Source: Jiangella rhizosphaerae (lineage in GTDB: Bacteria; Actinomycetota; Actinomycetes; Jiangellales; Jiangellaceae). Taken from it: a stretch of DNA of 35,060 bases. Numbering within the stretch: the stretch's first letter is position 1; every line of letters begins with the position of its first letter. The stretch is from NCBI RefSeq assembly GCF_003579925.1, contig NZ_QUAL01000438.1:1-35060 (forward strand). Reading direction: 5' to 3'. Both the position numbers and the translations under genes were made by a program. Below the pieces are notes generated by a model. That model had not been told where the DNA came from, searched no databases, and saw nothing but the letters and a program-made list of their open reading frames with translations. Of this stretch, positions 22,734 through 30,929 are shown one piece after another.

Positions 22734-23186
22734 GTGGGTCGAGTCGTGGCCACGAGGCGTGAGGCCCGATCCAACAGCGCACGCTCCGTCGAGCTGACCG
22801 GCGAGGTCAGCAACGTCCCGCACGCCCGTCACCTCGTCGCGGAAGATCTCCGCAACACCAACGTCTCGCCCACGGTCATCGAGAACGCGCTCATCGTCGT
22901 CACCGAGCTCGTCACCAACGCCATCCTGCACGCGCGGCCGCTGCCGCTCAGCGGCACCCGCACCGGGGTCGTGCTCCAGTGGGCGGTGCTCGGCGACGAC
23001 GTCCTCATCGAGGTCAGCGACGGCGGCGGCTCCGAACGGCCGCAGGTGCGCCAGCCCACGTCCACCGAGGACGAAGGCCGCGGCCTGTCCATCGTCGACG
23101 CCATCGCCCGCGAGTGGCGGGTGCGCTCCGAGCCCGGACGAGTGACGGTGCACGCCGTCGTCGGTCCGTGGAACCCGGCCGCCTGA
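22734..23186 (+). CDS. RsbW/SpoIIAB-type histidine-kinase-like ATPase (probable anti-sigma regulator)
   Basis: 150 aa from the GTG at 22734, preferred because AGGGAG lies about 8 nt upstream; an earlier GTG at 22677 is in frame but has no ribosome site. The HATPase_c motifs are present: N box with ENALIVVTELVTNAILHA, G1 with VSDGGG and G2 with EGRGLSIVDAIA. There is no sensor, dimerisation or phospho-acceptor domain, so it is a single-domain Ser/Thr kinase of the RsbW class, which binds sigma or anti-anti-sigma factors. Actinomycetes have many orphan copies like this; no sigma or STAS gene is adjacent. Confidence 0.82.
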   Translation: MGRVVATRREARSNSARSVELTGEVSNVPHARHLVAEDLRNTNVSPTVIENALIVVTELVTNAILHARPLPLSGTRTGVVLQWAVLGDDVLIEVSDGGGSERPQVRQPTSTEDEGRGLSIVDAIAREWRVRSEPGRVTVHAVVGPWNPAA

Positions 23187-23229
23187 CGGCATGACGGCGT
23201 CCGGCTCACACCCGGGCGGCCGAACCGGC

Positions 23230-23235
23230 TACCCT
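23230..23235 (+). promoter_or_regulatory. Leaderless -10 box of the SEC-C/DUF5926 gene
   Basis: TACCCT, 8 nt before the GTG start at 23244, with no Shine-Dalgarno in between. Confidence 0.45.
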
Positions 23236-23243
23236 CGCCTTCC

Positions 23244-24161
23244 GTGAGTGCCACTACCGAGGTTCCCGTCGTCGGCCCCCGCCAGCCCTGCCCGTGCGGC
23301 TCGGGCAAGCGCTACAAGGTCTGCCACGGCAAGAAGGCCCGCGAAGCCGAGCGGCAGTATGTCGTCCGCCCGTTCGCCGGGCTGCCGGGCGAGTGCGACT
23401 GGGTGGCCATGCGCGAGATCGTCTCGGCCGCGACGGCGCCGCTGCGGCTCGCCTCCGGCGACGACCGCTCGGTGGTCGTCTGCACGCTGCTGCCCGGGGC
23501 GTTCCCGGCGCTGGTGCGTGAGAACGGCGAGATCCTGCTGGCCCTGCAGACCATGACGTCCACCGGCGACCCCGCCGCCGACCTCGGGCACACGCTGGCC
23601 ACCGCGCTCGAGGCCGAGCCCGGCTCGACGGTGAACCCGGGCCCCCGCACGGGCGACGCGCCGCGACTGCACGACCTCATCGACACCGACGCGGAATTCC
23701 AGGTGACGGTTCACGACGGATTCGACTACTGGTTGGATCCCGAGTCGGACTCCGGCGCCGAGGCCCGTGCGGCGCTCGAGGAGGCCAATTCCGCCGTCGT
23801 CCCGGCGGCCAGGCTCCAGTCCGTCGAGGCCGCGTACTGGTGCAGCCTCGGCGACCGCGACCAGGTCCGCTGGGTGCTGCCGTACGACGAGGAGCCGCTG
23901 CTGGACGGGCTGGCCCGGCTGCACGCCGCCGGCCAGGACACCCTCGGCGAGGGCACCCGGCTGCTCGGCACGTTCCGCGCCGCCGGACTGCTGGTCCCCG
24001 TGTGGGATCTGGTCGACGGCACGCCCGCCGACGCCGTCGAGGAACCCGCCGCCGCGCTGGCCGGACGGCTGGCCGAGGCGGTCGCCGAGAAGGCACCGCT
24101 GACGTCGGAGCAGCGGCGCGCCCGCGCCGGCCTGGCCAACCGTCAGGTCACCATCCGCTGA
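23244..24161 (+). CDS. SEC-C motif protein of the DUF5926 type
   Basis: 305 aa from a GTG. A SEC-C zinc motif is near the N-terminus (CPCGSGKRYKVCHGKK, Cys16/Cys18 and Cys27 with His28 as probable ligands). The remainder is a single alpha/beta domain: FAGLPGECDWVAMREIVSAATAPL, VVVCTLLPGAFPALVRENGEILLALQ, HDGFDYWLDPES and a helical C-terminus. SEC-C is the same small zinc ribbon found at the end of SecA, where it contacts ribosome or SecB. Its role in this stand-alone actinobacterial family is unknown. A strong hairpin 25 nt past the stop closes the unit. Confidence 0.85.
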   Translation: MSATTEVPVVGPRQPCPCGSGKRYKVCHGKKAREAERQYVVRPFAGLPGECDWVAMREIVSAATAPLRLASGDDRSVVVCTLLPGAFPALVRENGEILLALQTMTSTGDPAADLGHTLATALEAEPGSTVNPGPRTGDAPRLHDLIDTDAEFQVTVHDGFDYWLDPESDSGAEARAALEEANSAVVPAARLQSVEAAYWCSLGDRDQVRWVLPYDEEPLLDGLARLHAAGQDTLGEGTRLLGTFRAAGLLVPVWDLVDGTPADAVEEPAAALAGRLAEAVAEKAPLTSEQRRARAGLANRQVTIR

Positions 24162-24186
24162 CCACGGCGCCGGCGGGACAAGAGAC

Positions 24187-24229
24187 GACCCCGACCGCTC
24201 ACGACGGGGGAACACGAGCGATCGGGGTC
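24187..24229 (+). terminator. Terminator hairpin after the SEC-C/DUF5926 gene
   Basis: GACCCCGACCGCTC and GAGCGATCGGGGTC pair over 14 bp with one mismatch around a 15-nt loop. The arginine deiminase gene converges from the other side, so it may act on both. The bases from 24230 to 24365 hold nothing else I can support. Confidence 0.7.
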
Positions 24230-24365
24230 ACCTCGGAGCTTACCGTCTTCCAGGGGTACAAGTTCCACCGAATGGCGACTTCTTGAGACTCATTCCGTTA
24301 CGGGACGATCTCGACCGGTCTGTACCGTTGTCGAAACGATGCCCTGACGCGAGGTAACGACGGCG

Positions 24366-25589
24366 TCAGCGGGGGCTCGGCGCCGCGGAATCGCGGCGGA
24401 TCGGGCACGACATGCATCGCGGGCCGCCTCGTCCGGAGCCCAGCTCGCTGCCCGGAATGCGCAGCACCTCGATGCCGGCATCCTCGAGCCGGGCGTTGGT
24501 CTCGGTGTTGCGTTCGTAGGCGACGGCCAGCCGCGGGCCGATGGCCAGCGTGTTGTTGCCGTCGTCCCACTGCTCGCGCTCGGCGGTGACGGGGTCGAGG
24601 CCGGTCTCGACGATCCGCAGCGCGTCGATGCCCATGGCCGCCGCGGCCGCCTCGACGAACGGCGCCGGCTCGGCGTCGATGACGAGGTCGCCGCCGGTCC
24701 AGCGCAGCGCGACCGCCGTCAGCTCGTCGGCGACGTTGGGGTACATGACGATCGCGTCGTGGTCGACCATCGTCAGGACGGTGTCGAGGTGCATCGTCGC
24801 GCGGTCCTGGGCGATCGGGACGGCCAGGACGGTGTGCGCGAGCCCCGCGGCCAGGACGTTGCGGGCCAGCCGCTCGACGCCGGCCGGGGTGGTCCGCTCG
24901 CCGGTGCCCACGGCCACGACGCCGGGCCCCAGCAGCAGCACGTCGCCGCCCTCGAGGTTCTCCAGCTCCGGCCCGTAGACCAGCGGCTCGCCGGCGAAAC
25001 GCGGGTGGTGACGGTAGATGGCCGACGTCAGGCTGGTCTCGCGGCGCCGCGCGGCCATGGCGAGGCTGGTCACCGCGACGTGGTCGCCGATGCGCACGCT
25101 GGAGTCGCGGGTGAACAGCAGGTTCGGCAGCGGGTCGATGACGAAGTCGTGCGGGTCCATCAGCCGGTACGTCAGCCCGCGGCCGTCGCGGAGCTCGTCA
25201 TGCGCCAGCCCGGCCATGAGGACCTGCGCGAGGTCGTCGGGGTGCAGCCCGCCCAGATGCTTGCGCAGCACGTCGCGCAGGGTGTCGCCGTGCCGGGGAT
25301 CGGCCAGCGCCGCCTCGATGCACTCGTGCCGCGCGGCGTCGCCGGCCAGCGTCTCGGCCAGCAGCTCGGCGAGGTACAGCACCTCGACGCCGTGGCCGCG
25401 CAGCGTGTCGGCGAACGCGTCGTGCTCCTCCTGCGCGCGGCCCACCCACGGGATGCCGTCGAACAGCAGCTTGTCGTTGTTGCGCGGCGTGAGGCGCTTC
25501 AGCTCCGGCCCGGGCCGGTGCAGCATGACGGTGCGCAGCCGCCCGACCTCGGAGTCGGCGGCGTCGACGGCGGACGTGGGCGTGGTCAT
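24366..25589 (-). CDS. arcA: Arginine deiminase
   Basis: 407 aa, normal length for the family. It converts L-arginine to L-citrulline and ammonia (EC 3.5.3.6). Motifs of the guanidino-group-modifying superfamily are visible: [16 protein letters not shown] (N-terminal), [45 protein letters not shown] and [13 protein letters not shown], where Cys392 is the nucleophile. Acid and His ligands of the active site lie in EGGD and MHLD. No ornithine carbamoyltransferase, carbamate kinase or antiporter gene is adjacent, so this is a stand-alone copy, as in many actinomycetes. It is divergent from the glycosyltransferase gene and lacks a Shine-Dalgarno. Confidence 0.93.
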   Translation of the reverse strand: MTTPTSAVDAADSEVGRLRTVMLHRPGPELKRLTPRNNDKLLFDGIPWVGRAQEEHDAFADTLRGHGVEVLYLAELLAETLAGDAARHECIEAALADPRHGDTLRDVLRKHLGGLHPDDLAQVLMAGLAHDELRDGRGLTYRLMDPHDFVIDPLPNLLFTRDSSVRIGDHVAVTSLAMAARRRETSLTSAIYRHHPRFAGEPLVYGPELENLEGGDVLLLGPGVVAVGTGERTTPAGVERLARNVLAAGLAHTVLAVPIAQDRATMHLDTVLTMVDHDAIVMYPNVADELTAVALRWTGGDLVIDAEPAPFVEAAAAAMGIDALRIVETGLDPVTAEREQWDDGNNTLAIGPRLAVAYERNTETNARLEDAGIEVLRIPGSELGSGRGGPRCMSCPIRRDSAAPSPR

Positions 25590-25598
25590 CGTGAGCAG

Positions 25599-25604
25599 AG
25601 GCTA
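25599..25604 (-). promoter_or_regulatory. Probable -10 box of arcA
   Basis: TAGCCT on the minus strand, 9 nt before the arcA ATG. This spacing suits a leaderless or nearly leaderless mRNA. Confidence 0.4.
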
Positions 25605-25692
25605 CGCGAGCGGCGCGCCGGTTGCCGCCTCGCCCCGTCGCCGTCCATTCATCGGGGACTGGCGTCAGACCTCGCGGTCGGCTGCCAGCCCT

Positions 25693-25698
25693 TAAGCT
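25693..25698 (+). promoter_or_regulatory. Probable -10 box of the family 2 glycosyltransferase gene
   Basis: TAAGCT, 8 nt before the ATG at 25707, with no ribosome site between them. Confidence 0.4.
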
Positions 25699-25706
25699 TG
25701 GCGCCC

Positions 25707-26462
25707 ATGACCACCGAGGACCGTCGCGCCGACGGCGTCGCCGCGATCATCCCCGCCAAGGACGAGCAGGACCGCATCGCGGCCACCGTCGCGGCCACGA
25801 AGAGCATCCCGGGGGTCGACCTCGTCGTCGTGGTCGACGACGGCTCCACCGACCGCACCGCCACGACGGCCACCGAGGCCGGCGCCGTCGTCGTCGGGCA
25901 TGCCCGCAACCGCGGCAAGGCCGCCGCCATGGAGACCGGTGCGACGGCGCTGGCCGCCATCGAGGCCCGCGAGGCGTCCCGCACGGCCCCGCGCGCGCTG
26001 CTGTTCCTCGACGCCGACCTGGAGTCGACGGCGGCCAACGCGCGGCCGTTGATCGACCCCGTGCTGGCCGGCGAGGCGGACATGACCATCGGCGTCCTGC
26101 CGGCCCAGCGCACCGCGGGCGGCGGGCGCGGCCTGGTGGTCGATCTCGCCCGCAACGGCATCCAGCGGGCCACCGGCTGGACCGCCACTCAGCCGCTGTC
26201 CGGCCAGCGCTGCCTTACCCGGGCCGCGTTCGAGGCCGCGCTGCCGCTGGCGGAGGGGTTCGGCGTCGAGACCGGCCTCACCATCGACCTGCTGCGGGCC
26301 GGCTTCCGCGTCGTCGAGGTCGACGTCGAGTTCCACCACCGGGTCACCGGCACCGACCTCAAGGCCCAGCTGCACCGCGGCAAGCAGTACGCGCACGTCA
26401 TGCGCGCCCTGGTGACGCGCGGCATCCGCCCCTCGGCGCCGGCGCGCTTCCGCCGCGTCTGA
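25707..26462 (+). CDS. Family 2 glycosyltransferase, cytoplasmic
   Basis: 251 aa. The GT-A fold is clear: VAAIIPAKDEQDRIAATVAA (11-30), the nucleotide-binding VDDGSTDRT (43-51), NRGKAAAMETGA (68-79) and the metal-binding DAD in LLFLDADLES (98-107). The later part has GQRCLTRAAFE and GFGVETGLTIDLLRAGFRVVEVDVEFHHR, where the acidic residues may include the base. It resembles dolichyl-phosphate-mannose-synthase/GpgS-like transferases but has no membrane helices. Sugar donor and acceptor are unknown; glucosyl-3-phosphoglycerate synthase is one option, although it is usually longer. It stands alone, divergent from arcA. Confidence 0.82.
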   Translation: MTTEDRRADGVAAIIPAKDEQDRIAATVAATKSIPGVDLVVVVDDGSTDRTATTATEAGAVVVGHARNRGKAAAMETGATALAAIEAREASRTAPRALLFLDADLESTAANARPLIDPVLAGEADMTIGVLPAQRTAGGGRGLVVDLARNGIQRATGWTATQPLSGQRCLTRAAFEAALPLAEGFGVETGLTIDLLRAGFRVVEVDVEFHHRVTGTDLKAQLHRGKQYAHVMRALVTRGIRPSAPARFRRV

Positions 26463-26722
26463 GACGTCCGCGGCACGGTAGGGCCACCGGTGTCCCGGAG
26501 GCAACGGTGCTTGTGGACGGCCATGATCATCAACGGGTCGCGCAGGGCACCAGGCGTTCTCGGTGGGCGGTGGCGTGGGCCGTCACCCGGCTTTCTCGAC
26601 CGTCGACACGGTTGCAGACGTAGTACGACATGGGTTTTCGTCGTGAACGTGATCATCTCAGGGCCGGAGGAGGCCAGCGGACCCGTCGTGCGACACTGGG
26701 GGCCGGGCCCTACCGTAGGGGC
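26463..26722. other. Non-coding gap between glycosyltransferase and NAT genes
   Basis: About 260 bases with no convincing coding, RNA or repeat signal. Short frames here have poor codon use and no ribosome sites. The only feature is the TACCGT box at its 3' end. Confidence 0.5.
26711..26716 (+). promoter_or_regulatory. Leaderless -10 box of the NAT gene
   Basis: TACCGT, exactly 6 nt before the ATG at 26723. AGGGG between them is too close to the ATG to be a good ribosome site. Confidence 0.45.
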
Positions 26723-27547
26723 ATGGCGGCTGACCCCTGGGAGATCGACCGGCTCGACCTCGCCGGTTATCTGAAGCGCCTCGGCATCCCCGAGCGGGAG
26801 CCGAGCCGCGAGGCGCTCGACGAGCTGCACCAGGCGCACGTGCGCGCCTTCACCTTCGACAACATCGACGTCCTGCTGGAGCAGCACCCCGGGGTCGGGC
26901 TCGGCGCCGTGCAGGAGAAGTTCGCCGGCCGCGGCCGGGGCGGCTACTGCTTCGAGCACTCGACGATCGTGGCCGCCGCGTTGGAGCGGCTGGGCTACGA
27001 CGTGCGCCGGCACCTCGGCCGCGTCGGCGATCCGGCCGCCGGCACCCAGCAGGGTCGCAGCCACATGGTCGTCGAGGTCGTGCTGGACGGCGAGCGGCTG
27101 CTGTGCGACCCCGGGTTCGGCATGAGCCTGCTGCGGCCGATCCCGCTGGCCGACGGCACCGAGTCCGACCAGGACGGCTGGCCCTACCGGGTCGCGAGCG
27201 CCGGCGACGGCCTCTGGGGGCTGCAGCGCCACCGCGAGGCGGGTTGGGAGCTGGCGCACACGACCGACGAGTACGAGGTCAAGCCGATCGACGTCGTCAT
27301 GGCGCACCACTACACGAGCACGTTCCCCGGCATCCACTTCCGCACCGGTCTCATGGTCGGCAAGCACCTGCCCGGCCGGCACGTCATGGTCACCCACCAG
27401 ACGGCGACCATCCGCCGTCCTGGCGAGCCCACCGAGCACCGGGCGTTGCGCGACGGCGAGCTGACCGAGTGGCTGCGGGTACTCGAGGTGCCGCTCACCG
27501 CGGACGAGGAGGCGCGTCTGCTCGAGCGGGTCGCCGCGCTCGGCTGA
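26723..27547 (+). CDS. Arylamine N-acetyltransferase
   Basis: 274 aa, normal length. It moves acetyl (or another acyl) from CoA to arylamines and hydrazines in the cytoplasm. The catalytic triad is visible: Cys76 in GRGGYCFEHS, His114 in RSHMVVEV and Asp129 in LLCDPGFGMS. The start ATG at 26723 gives the usual N-terminus (WEIDRLDLAGYLKRLG); an in-frame extension upstream is not family-like. In related actinobacteria NATs act in xenobiotic detoxification, amide synthesis in natural products, or cholesterol metabolism in mycobacteria; none of those contexts is present here. It converges on the large membrane protein gene, with only 3 nt between the stop codons. Confidence 0.92.
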   Translation: MAADPWEIDRLDLAGYLKRLGIPEREPSREALDELHQAHVRAFTFDNIDVLLEQHPGVGLGAVQEKFAGRGRGGYCFEHSTIVAAALERLGYDVRRHLGRVGDPAAGTQQGRSHMVVEVVLDGERLLCDPGFGMSLLRPIPLADGTESDQDGWPYRVASAGDGLWGLQRHREAGWELAHTTDEYEVKPIDVVMAHHYTSTFPGIHFRTGLMVGKHLPGRHVMVTHQTATIRRPGEPTEHRALRDGELTEWLRVLEVPLTADEEARLLERVAALG

Positions 27548-27550
27548 CCC

Positions 27551-29863
27551 CTACTGCGACGGCGTCAGCTCGCGCTCGGCGCCCGCCGCGGCCGGCGCCA
27601 GCCGCTGGGCCGCCGCCACCGCCGCCATGCCCAGCGGCACGCCGACCGTCAGCAGCAGCGCCGGCACGATGATGCCGGAGTCGTTGGCCGCGAACCCGGC
27701 CGCGCCGGTCAGCAGCGCCGCCCACACGAGGTACCGGAACAGCGACCAGTGCAGCACCGTCCGGCTCACCGCGTTCTCGCCGTCGGGGCGGATCAGCCAG
27801 AGGATCAGCAGATAGGCCAGCGGCACCAGCCAGCCGTAGATGGGCCAGCGCTCCAGCGTGCCCAGCGACGCCTCGGCCTTGCGGAAGATCACCGTCAGGG
27901 CGTCGCCGGAGAGCACGTCGGCGAAGAAGCTGCCGAAGTGGGTGCGCGAGCCCGGCGGGCGCAGCCAGTCGACGAACGCGAACAGCCCGAACAGCGCGGT
28001 CGCGCCGGCGGCGGCGAGGACCAGCCGCGCGAGCGTGACGCGGGCGCCCAGGGTGCCGAGCACCAGCACCGCGAACCCGGGGATCGCGGCGAGGATGCCG
28101 CCGACGTCGGCGCCGGCCTGCGGCGCGCCGTCGATGACCACGGCGATCATGCCGACCACGGCGACCGCGCCGGCGGCGAACCGGCGGGAGCGGCCGGTGT
28201 CGAGCAGCCACTGTCCCAGTGCGGCCGCGGCCACCAGGCTGGCCACCACGAAGATCGCGAACGGGATGTTGCCGAACCCGTAGAAGCGGCCGGCCACCAG
28301 CGGCGACAGCCCCAGCAGGCTGGACTGCTGCAGGCTCGACCCGCTGGCGACGTCGACCGCGAGCACCGTCGCCGTCACGCCGGCCACCACGCCGGGCGGG
28401 CCGTAGACGCGGCGCCGCCACGGCCCGGCCAGCGCGACGATGGTCAGCGCCACCGCGCACACGACGATGGACGTCCACAGGACGGTGTTCGGCTGGTCGT
28501 AGCGCCACCACCGGGTGATGTTGGCGAGGTAGGAGGCCACCGGAGCGGCCGCCACCAGCACGGCCACCACCTGCACGACGCGCAGGACCGCGGGCCGGAA
28601 CGAGACGCCGCGCCGCAGCGCCAGCAGCGCCGCGGCGCACACGACGACGAGGAGGCCGCCGAGGATCTGGAAGAACGGCCCGGACTGGTCGCGGTAGATG
28701 TCGGACGCTCGGTCGACGCCGATCAGCTCCGACACCGTGGCCGCGGAGCTGCCGGGGTGCCCCCCGGAGGCCCGCCACGGCCGGCCGACGACGTCCTGCG
28801 CGGGGTCGTCGACGCCGGCGTAGGCCAGCAGCGTCGGAGCGATGTCGGTCAGCTGCACCAGCCCCGGCCACAGCGTCGACGACGACGTGAGCCACTGCGG
28901 CCCGAAGGTGCCGCCGTCGGCGATCGGACCGGAGGCCAGCGCCGCCCGCAGGCCGGCCGGCGGGATGGGCGTCGGCTCGTCGGGCAGCGGAACCGGCGTG
29001 CCGACGCTGTCGGCGAGCCCGGCGATCATCAGCGCGGTGTCGGGCGGCAGCTGGTCGATGATGCGCTTGACGAGCGCATCGATGCTCGCCGCGGCCTGCC
29101 GCCGGGTGTCGAGGGCGGTCTGGACGGTGAGCTCGTCGCTGCCGCGCGGCGCCGGGTTCGGCAGCCCGCCGAGGTCGACGACGGTGACCGGGCACTCGCT
29201 CAGCAGGCCGGAGCCGAGGTCGCCGGAGAACGGGTGGTACGCCGGGACGCGGCCGGTGGAGTCGGCCAGCGCCAGCGCCGCGCCGGGGCCGACCGCCGTG
29301 GCGCACACACCGGCCTCGGCCAGCCGGTCGCCCAGCAGGCCGATCTCGGCGTTGTAGGAGTTGTCGTCCTGTTGCTGCTGCAGCAGCTCCCAGCCGGGGA
29401 CGACGGCGCCGGGACCGTCGGGCGCCGCCGAGGGTTCCGGCGGCTGACGGCAGAAGCGGTCGCCCTCGCCGTCGGCGTCGGTGTCGAAGATGTCAGTGGC
29501 GCGGCGCCCCGAGCTCACCGTCAGCCAGCCGTCGACCACGCACGTGCGGGTGCGGACGGTGCGCACGGTCAGCGAGCCCGCCGCCTCGGAGCCGGCCATG
29601 TCGTAGAGCGTGGGCATGCCCTCGGCGGTGATGTCGGGCCACGACAGGCCGGCGATGCCGAGCAGGACCACCCGCTGCTGGGGATCGGACGTGGTGGCCG
29701 GCGCCGGTGTGTCGGCGGCCGCGGGCGACGCCGCCAGGAACGGCACGAGGACGGTGAGGAGCGCCACCAGGAGCCCGGCGAGGCGAACCCGGCCCGCCCG
29801 CACCCGGAGCCGTACGGCGCCGAGGTGCGTGCCGGTGCTGCCTGCCCGCTCCACGTCCATCAT
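27551..29863 (-). CDS. Large membrane protein with exported alkaline-phosphatase-like domain and multi-helix C-terminus
   Basis: About 770 aa. A basic N-terminus and one hydrophobic signal helix (about 28-50, ending SPAAA-D) lead to an extracytoplasmic domain of about 350 residues. It has some features of the AlkP/phosphodiesterase fold (QRVVLLGIAGLSWPDI, MPTLYDMAGSEAAGSLTVRT, DTALMIAGLADS, LVQLTDIAPTLLAYAGV), but the usual metal-ligand His and Asp set looks incomplete. Residues about 395-755 contain 10-12 membrane helices, with RFYGFGNIPFAIFVVASL and a YDQPNTVLWTS loop. It may be a lipid- or wall-linked phosphotransferase relative or a non-catalytic sensor; I do not recognise a named function. 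ATG codons at 29863 and 29860 are both possible; TACGGT lies 5 or 8 nt upstream. Confidence 0.78.
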   Translation of the reverse strand: MMDVERAGSTGTHLGAVRLRVRAGRVRLAGLLVALLTVLVPFLAASPAAADTPAPATTSDPQQRVVLLGIAGLSWPDITAEGMPTLYDMAGSEAAGSLTVRTVRTRTCVVDGWLTVSSGRRATDIFDTDADGEGDRFCRQPPEPSAAPDGPGAVVPGWELLQQQQDDNSYNAEIGLLGDRLAEAGVCATAVGPGAALALADSTGRVPAYHPFSGDLGSGLLSECPVTVVDLGGLPNPAPRGSDELTVQTALDTRRQAAASIDALVKRIIDQLPPDTALMIAGLADSVGTPVPLPDEPTPIPPAGLRAALASGPIADGGTFGPQWLTSSSTLWPGLVQLTDIAPTLLAYAGVDDPAQDVVGRPWRASGGHPGSSAATVSELIGVDRASDIYRDQSGPFFQILGGLLVVVCAAALLALRRGVSFRPAVLRVVQVVAVLVAAAPVASYLANITRWWRYDQPNTVLWTSIVVCAVALTIVALAGPWRRRVYGPPGVVAGVTATVLAVDVASGSSLQQSSLLGLSPLVAGRFYGFGNIPFAIFVVASLVAAAALGQWLLDTGRSRRFAAGAVAVVGMIAVVIDGAPQAGADVGGILAAIPGFAVLVLGTLGARVTLARLVLAAAGATALFGLFAFVDWLRPPGSRTHFGSFFADVLSGDALTVIFRKAEASLGTLERWPIYGWLVPLAYLLILWLIRPDGENAVSRTVLHWSLFRYLVWAALLTGAAGFAANDSGIIVPALLLTVGVPLGMAAVAAAQRLAPAAAGAERELTPSQ

Positions 29864-29868
29864 GCACG

Positions 29869-29874
29869 ACCGTA
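29869..29874 (-). promoter_or_regulatory. Probable -10 box of the large membrane protein gene
   Basis: TACGGT on the minus strand, 5 nt before the first and 8 nt before the second of two tandem ATG codons. The distance favours the second ATG (29860) as a leaderless start. Confidence 0.35.
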
Positions 29875-29932
29875 TCCGTACCAGCCCGTTCCGAAGGCAA
29901 CGACGGTGCTAATTGTGGCCAGGCTGACACAC

Positions 29933-29938
29933 TAGTCT
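29933..29938 (+). promoter_or_regulatory. Leaderless -10 box of pheA
   Basis: TAGTCT, 7 nt before the pheA ATG with no Shine-Dalgarno between. No convincing -35 hexamer is seen at 17 bp. Confidence 0.45.
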
Positions 29939-29945
29939 TCTTGCC

Positions 29946-30881
29946 ATGACCGATCGTTACGCCTATCTGGGCCCGGAGGCGACGTTCACCGAGGCGGCCG
30001 CCCTGCGCTTCCCGGCCCTCGCCGGCGCGACGCTGGAGCCGTCCCCGTCGGTGCACGCGGCCATCACCGCGGTGCGGACCGGCGAGGTCACCGGCGCCGT
30101 CGTCCCCCTCGAGAACTCCGTCGAGGGATCGGTCAACGCCACGCTCGACGAGCTGATCCGCGGCGAGCCGCTCACCATCACCGCCGAGGTGCTGCTGCCC
30201 GTCACGTTCACGTTGCTCGCCCGCCCCGGTACGGACCTCGCCGACGTCCGGCGCATCGTCACCCACCCGGTGGCCGAGGCGCAGTGCCGCGCGTGGGTCA
30301 CCGCGAAGCTGCCCGACGCCGTCATCGCGCTGGGCCCGTCGACGGCGGCAGCCGCGGCGTCCGTCGCGCACCGGACGCCCGGCCCCGACGGCACGGTGTA
30401 CGACGCCGCCATCGCCGCCCCGCTGGCCGGCGAGCGCTACGGCCTCGACGCCCTCGCCGTCGACATCGGTGAGGACTCCGACGCCGTCACGCGCTTCGTG
30501 CTGGTGACGCGCCCCGGCAAGCCGGGCCGCGCGACCGGATCGGACAAGACCACGCTGGTCGCGTTCATCCGCGACGACCACCCCGGCGCGCTGCTGGAGA
30601 TCCTCGAGCAGTTCTCCACCCGCGGGGTCAACCTCACCCGCATCGAGTCGCGCCCGACGGGCAATGGCATGGGGCGCTACTGCTTCGCCATCGACGTCGA
30701 GGGGCACGTCGCCGACGCCCGGGTGGGCGAGGCGATGATGGGCCTGCGCCGGGTCTGCGCCAACGTCCGCTTCCTCGGCTCCTACCCGCGCGCCGACGGC
30801 GTCCGCCCGCCGGTGCTGCCGGGCACCTCCAACGGCGACTTCGCCGACGCCGCGGCCTGGCTCGAGCAGTTGCGCGGCTGA
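29946..30881 (+). CDS. pheA: Prephenate dehydratase
   Basis: 311 aa, the usual size of the stand-alone actinobacterial enzyme. It converts prephenate to phenylpyruvate in phenylalanine synthesis. The PDT domain (about 4-185) starts YAYLGPEATFTEAAAL and carries VVPLENSVEGSVNATLDEL and the catalytic Thr-Arg-Phe at 182-184 (DAVTRFVLV). A C-terminal ACT domain (about 203-282) has the phenylalanine-binding DHPGALLEIL and ESRP (234-237), so feedback inhibition by phenylalanine is expected. No chorismate mutase domain is present. It is followed 48 nt later by serS, which has its own promoter. Confidence 0.96.
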   Translation: MTDRYAYLGPEATFTEAAALRFPALAGATLEPSPSVHAAITAVRTGEVTGAVVPLENSVEGSVNATLDELIRGEPLTITAEVLLPVTFTLLARPGTDLADVRRIVTHPVAEAQCRAWVTAKLPDAVIALGPSTAAAAASVAHRTPGPDGTVYDAAIAAPLAGERYGLDALAVDIGEDSDAVTRFVLVTRPGKPGRATGSDKTTLVAFIRDDHPGALLEILEQFSTRGVNLTRIESRPTGNGMGRYCFAIDVEGHVADARVGEAMMGLRRVCANVRFLGSYPRADGVRPPVLPGTSNGDFADAAAWLEQLRG

Positions 30882-30917
30882 CCCGAAACCCGCGCGCGTT
30901 CTGCTGCCCGGGCCGGA

Positions 30918-30923
30918 TACCCT
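30918..30923 (+). promoter_or_regulatory. Leaderless -10 box of serS
   Basis: TACCCT, 6 nt before the GTG at 30930. This supports the second of two tandem GTG codons as the real start, which also gives the family-typical N-terminus MLDLRLIRE. Confidence 0.5.
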
Positions 30924-30929
30924 CGGGTG

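Noticed and set aside
24230-24365. Possible tRNA or small RNA between the DUF5926 terminator and arcA.
   Set aside because: No cloverleaf with a TTCRANY-type T loop or CCA-compatible acceptor stem could be formed by eye.
26490-26774. Small plus-strand frame after the glycosyltransferase gene.
   Set aside because: It has Arg-rich, unstructured content, no ribosome site, and runs into the NAT coding region in another frame.
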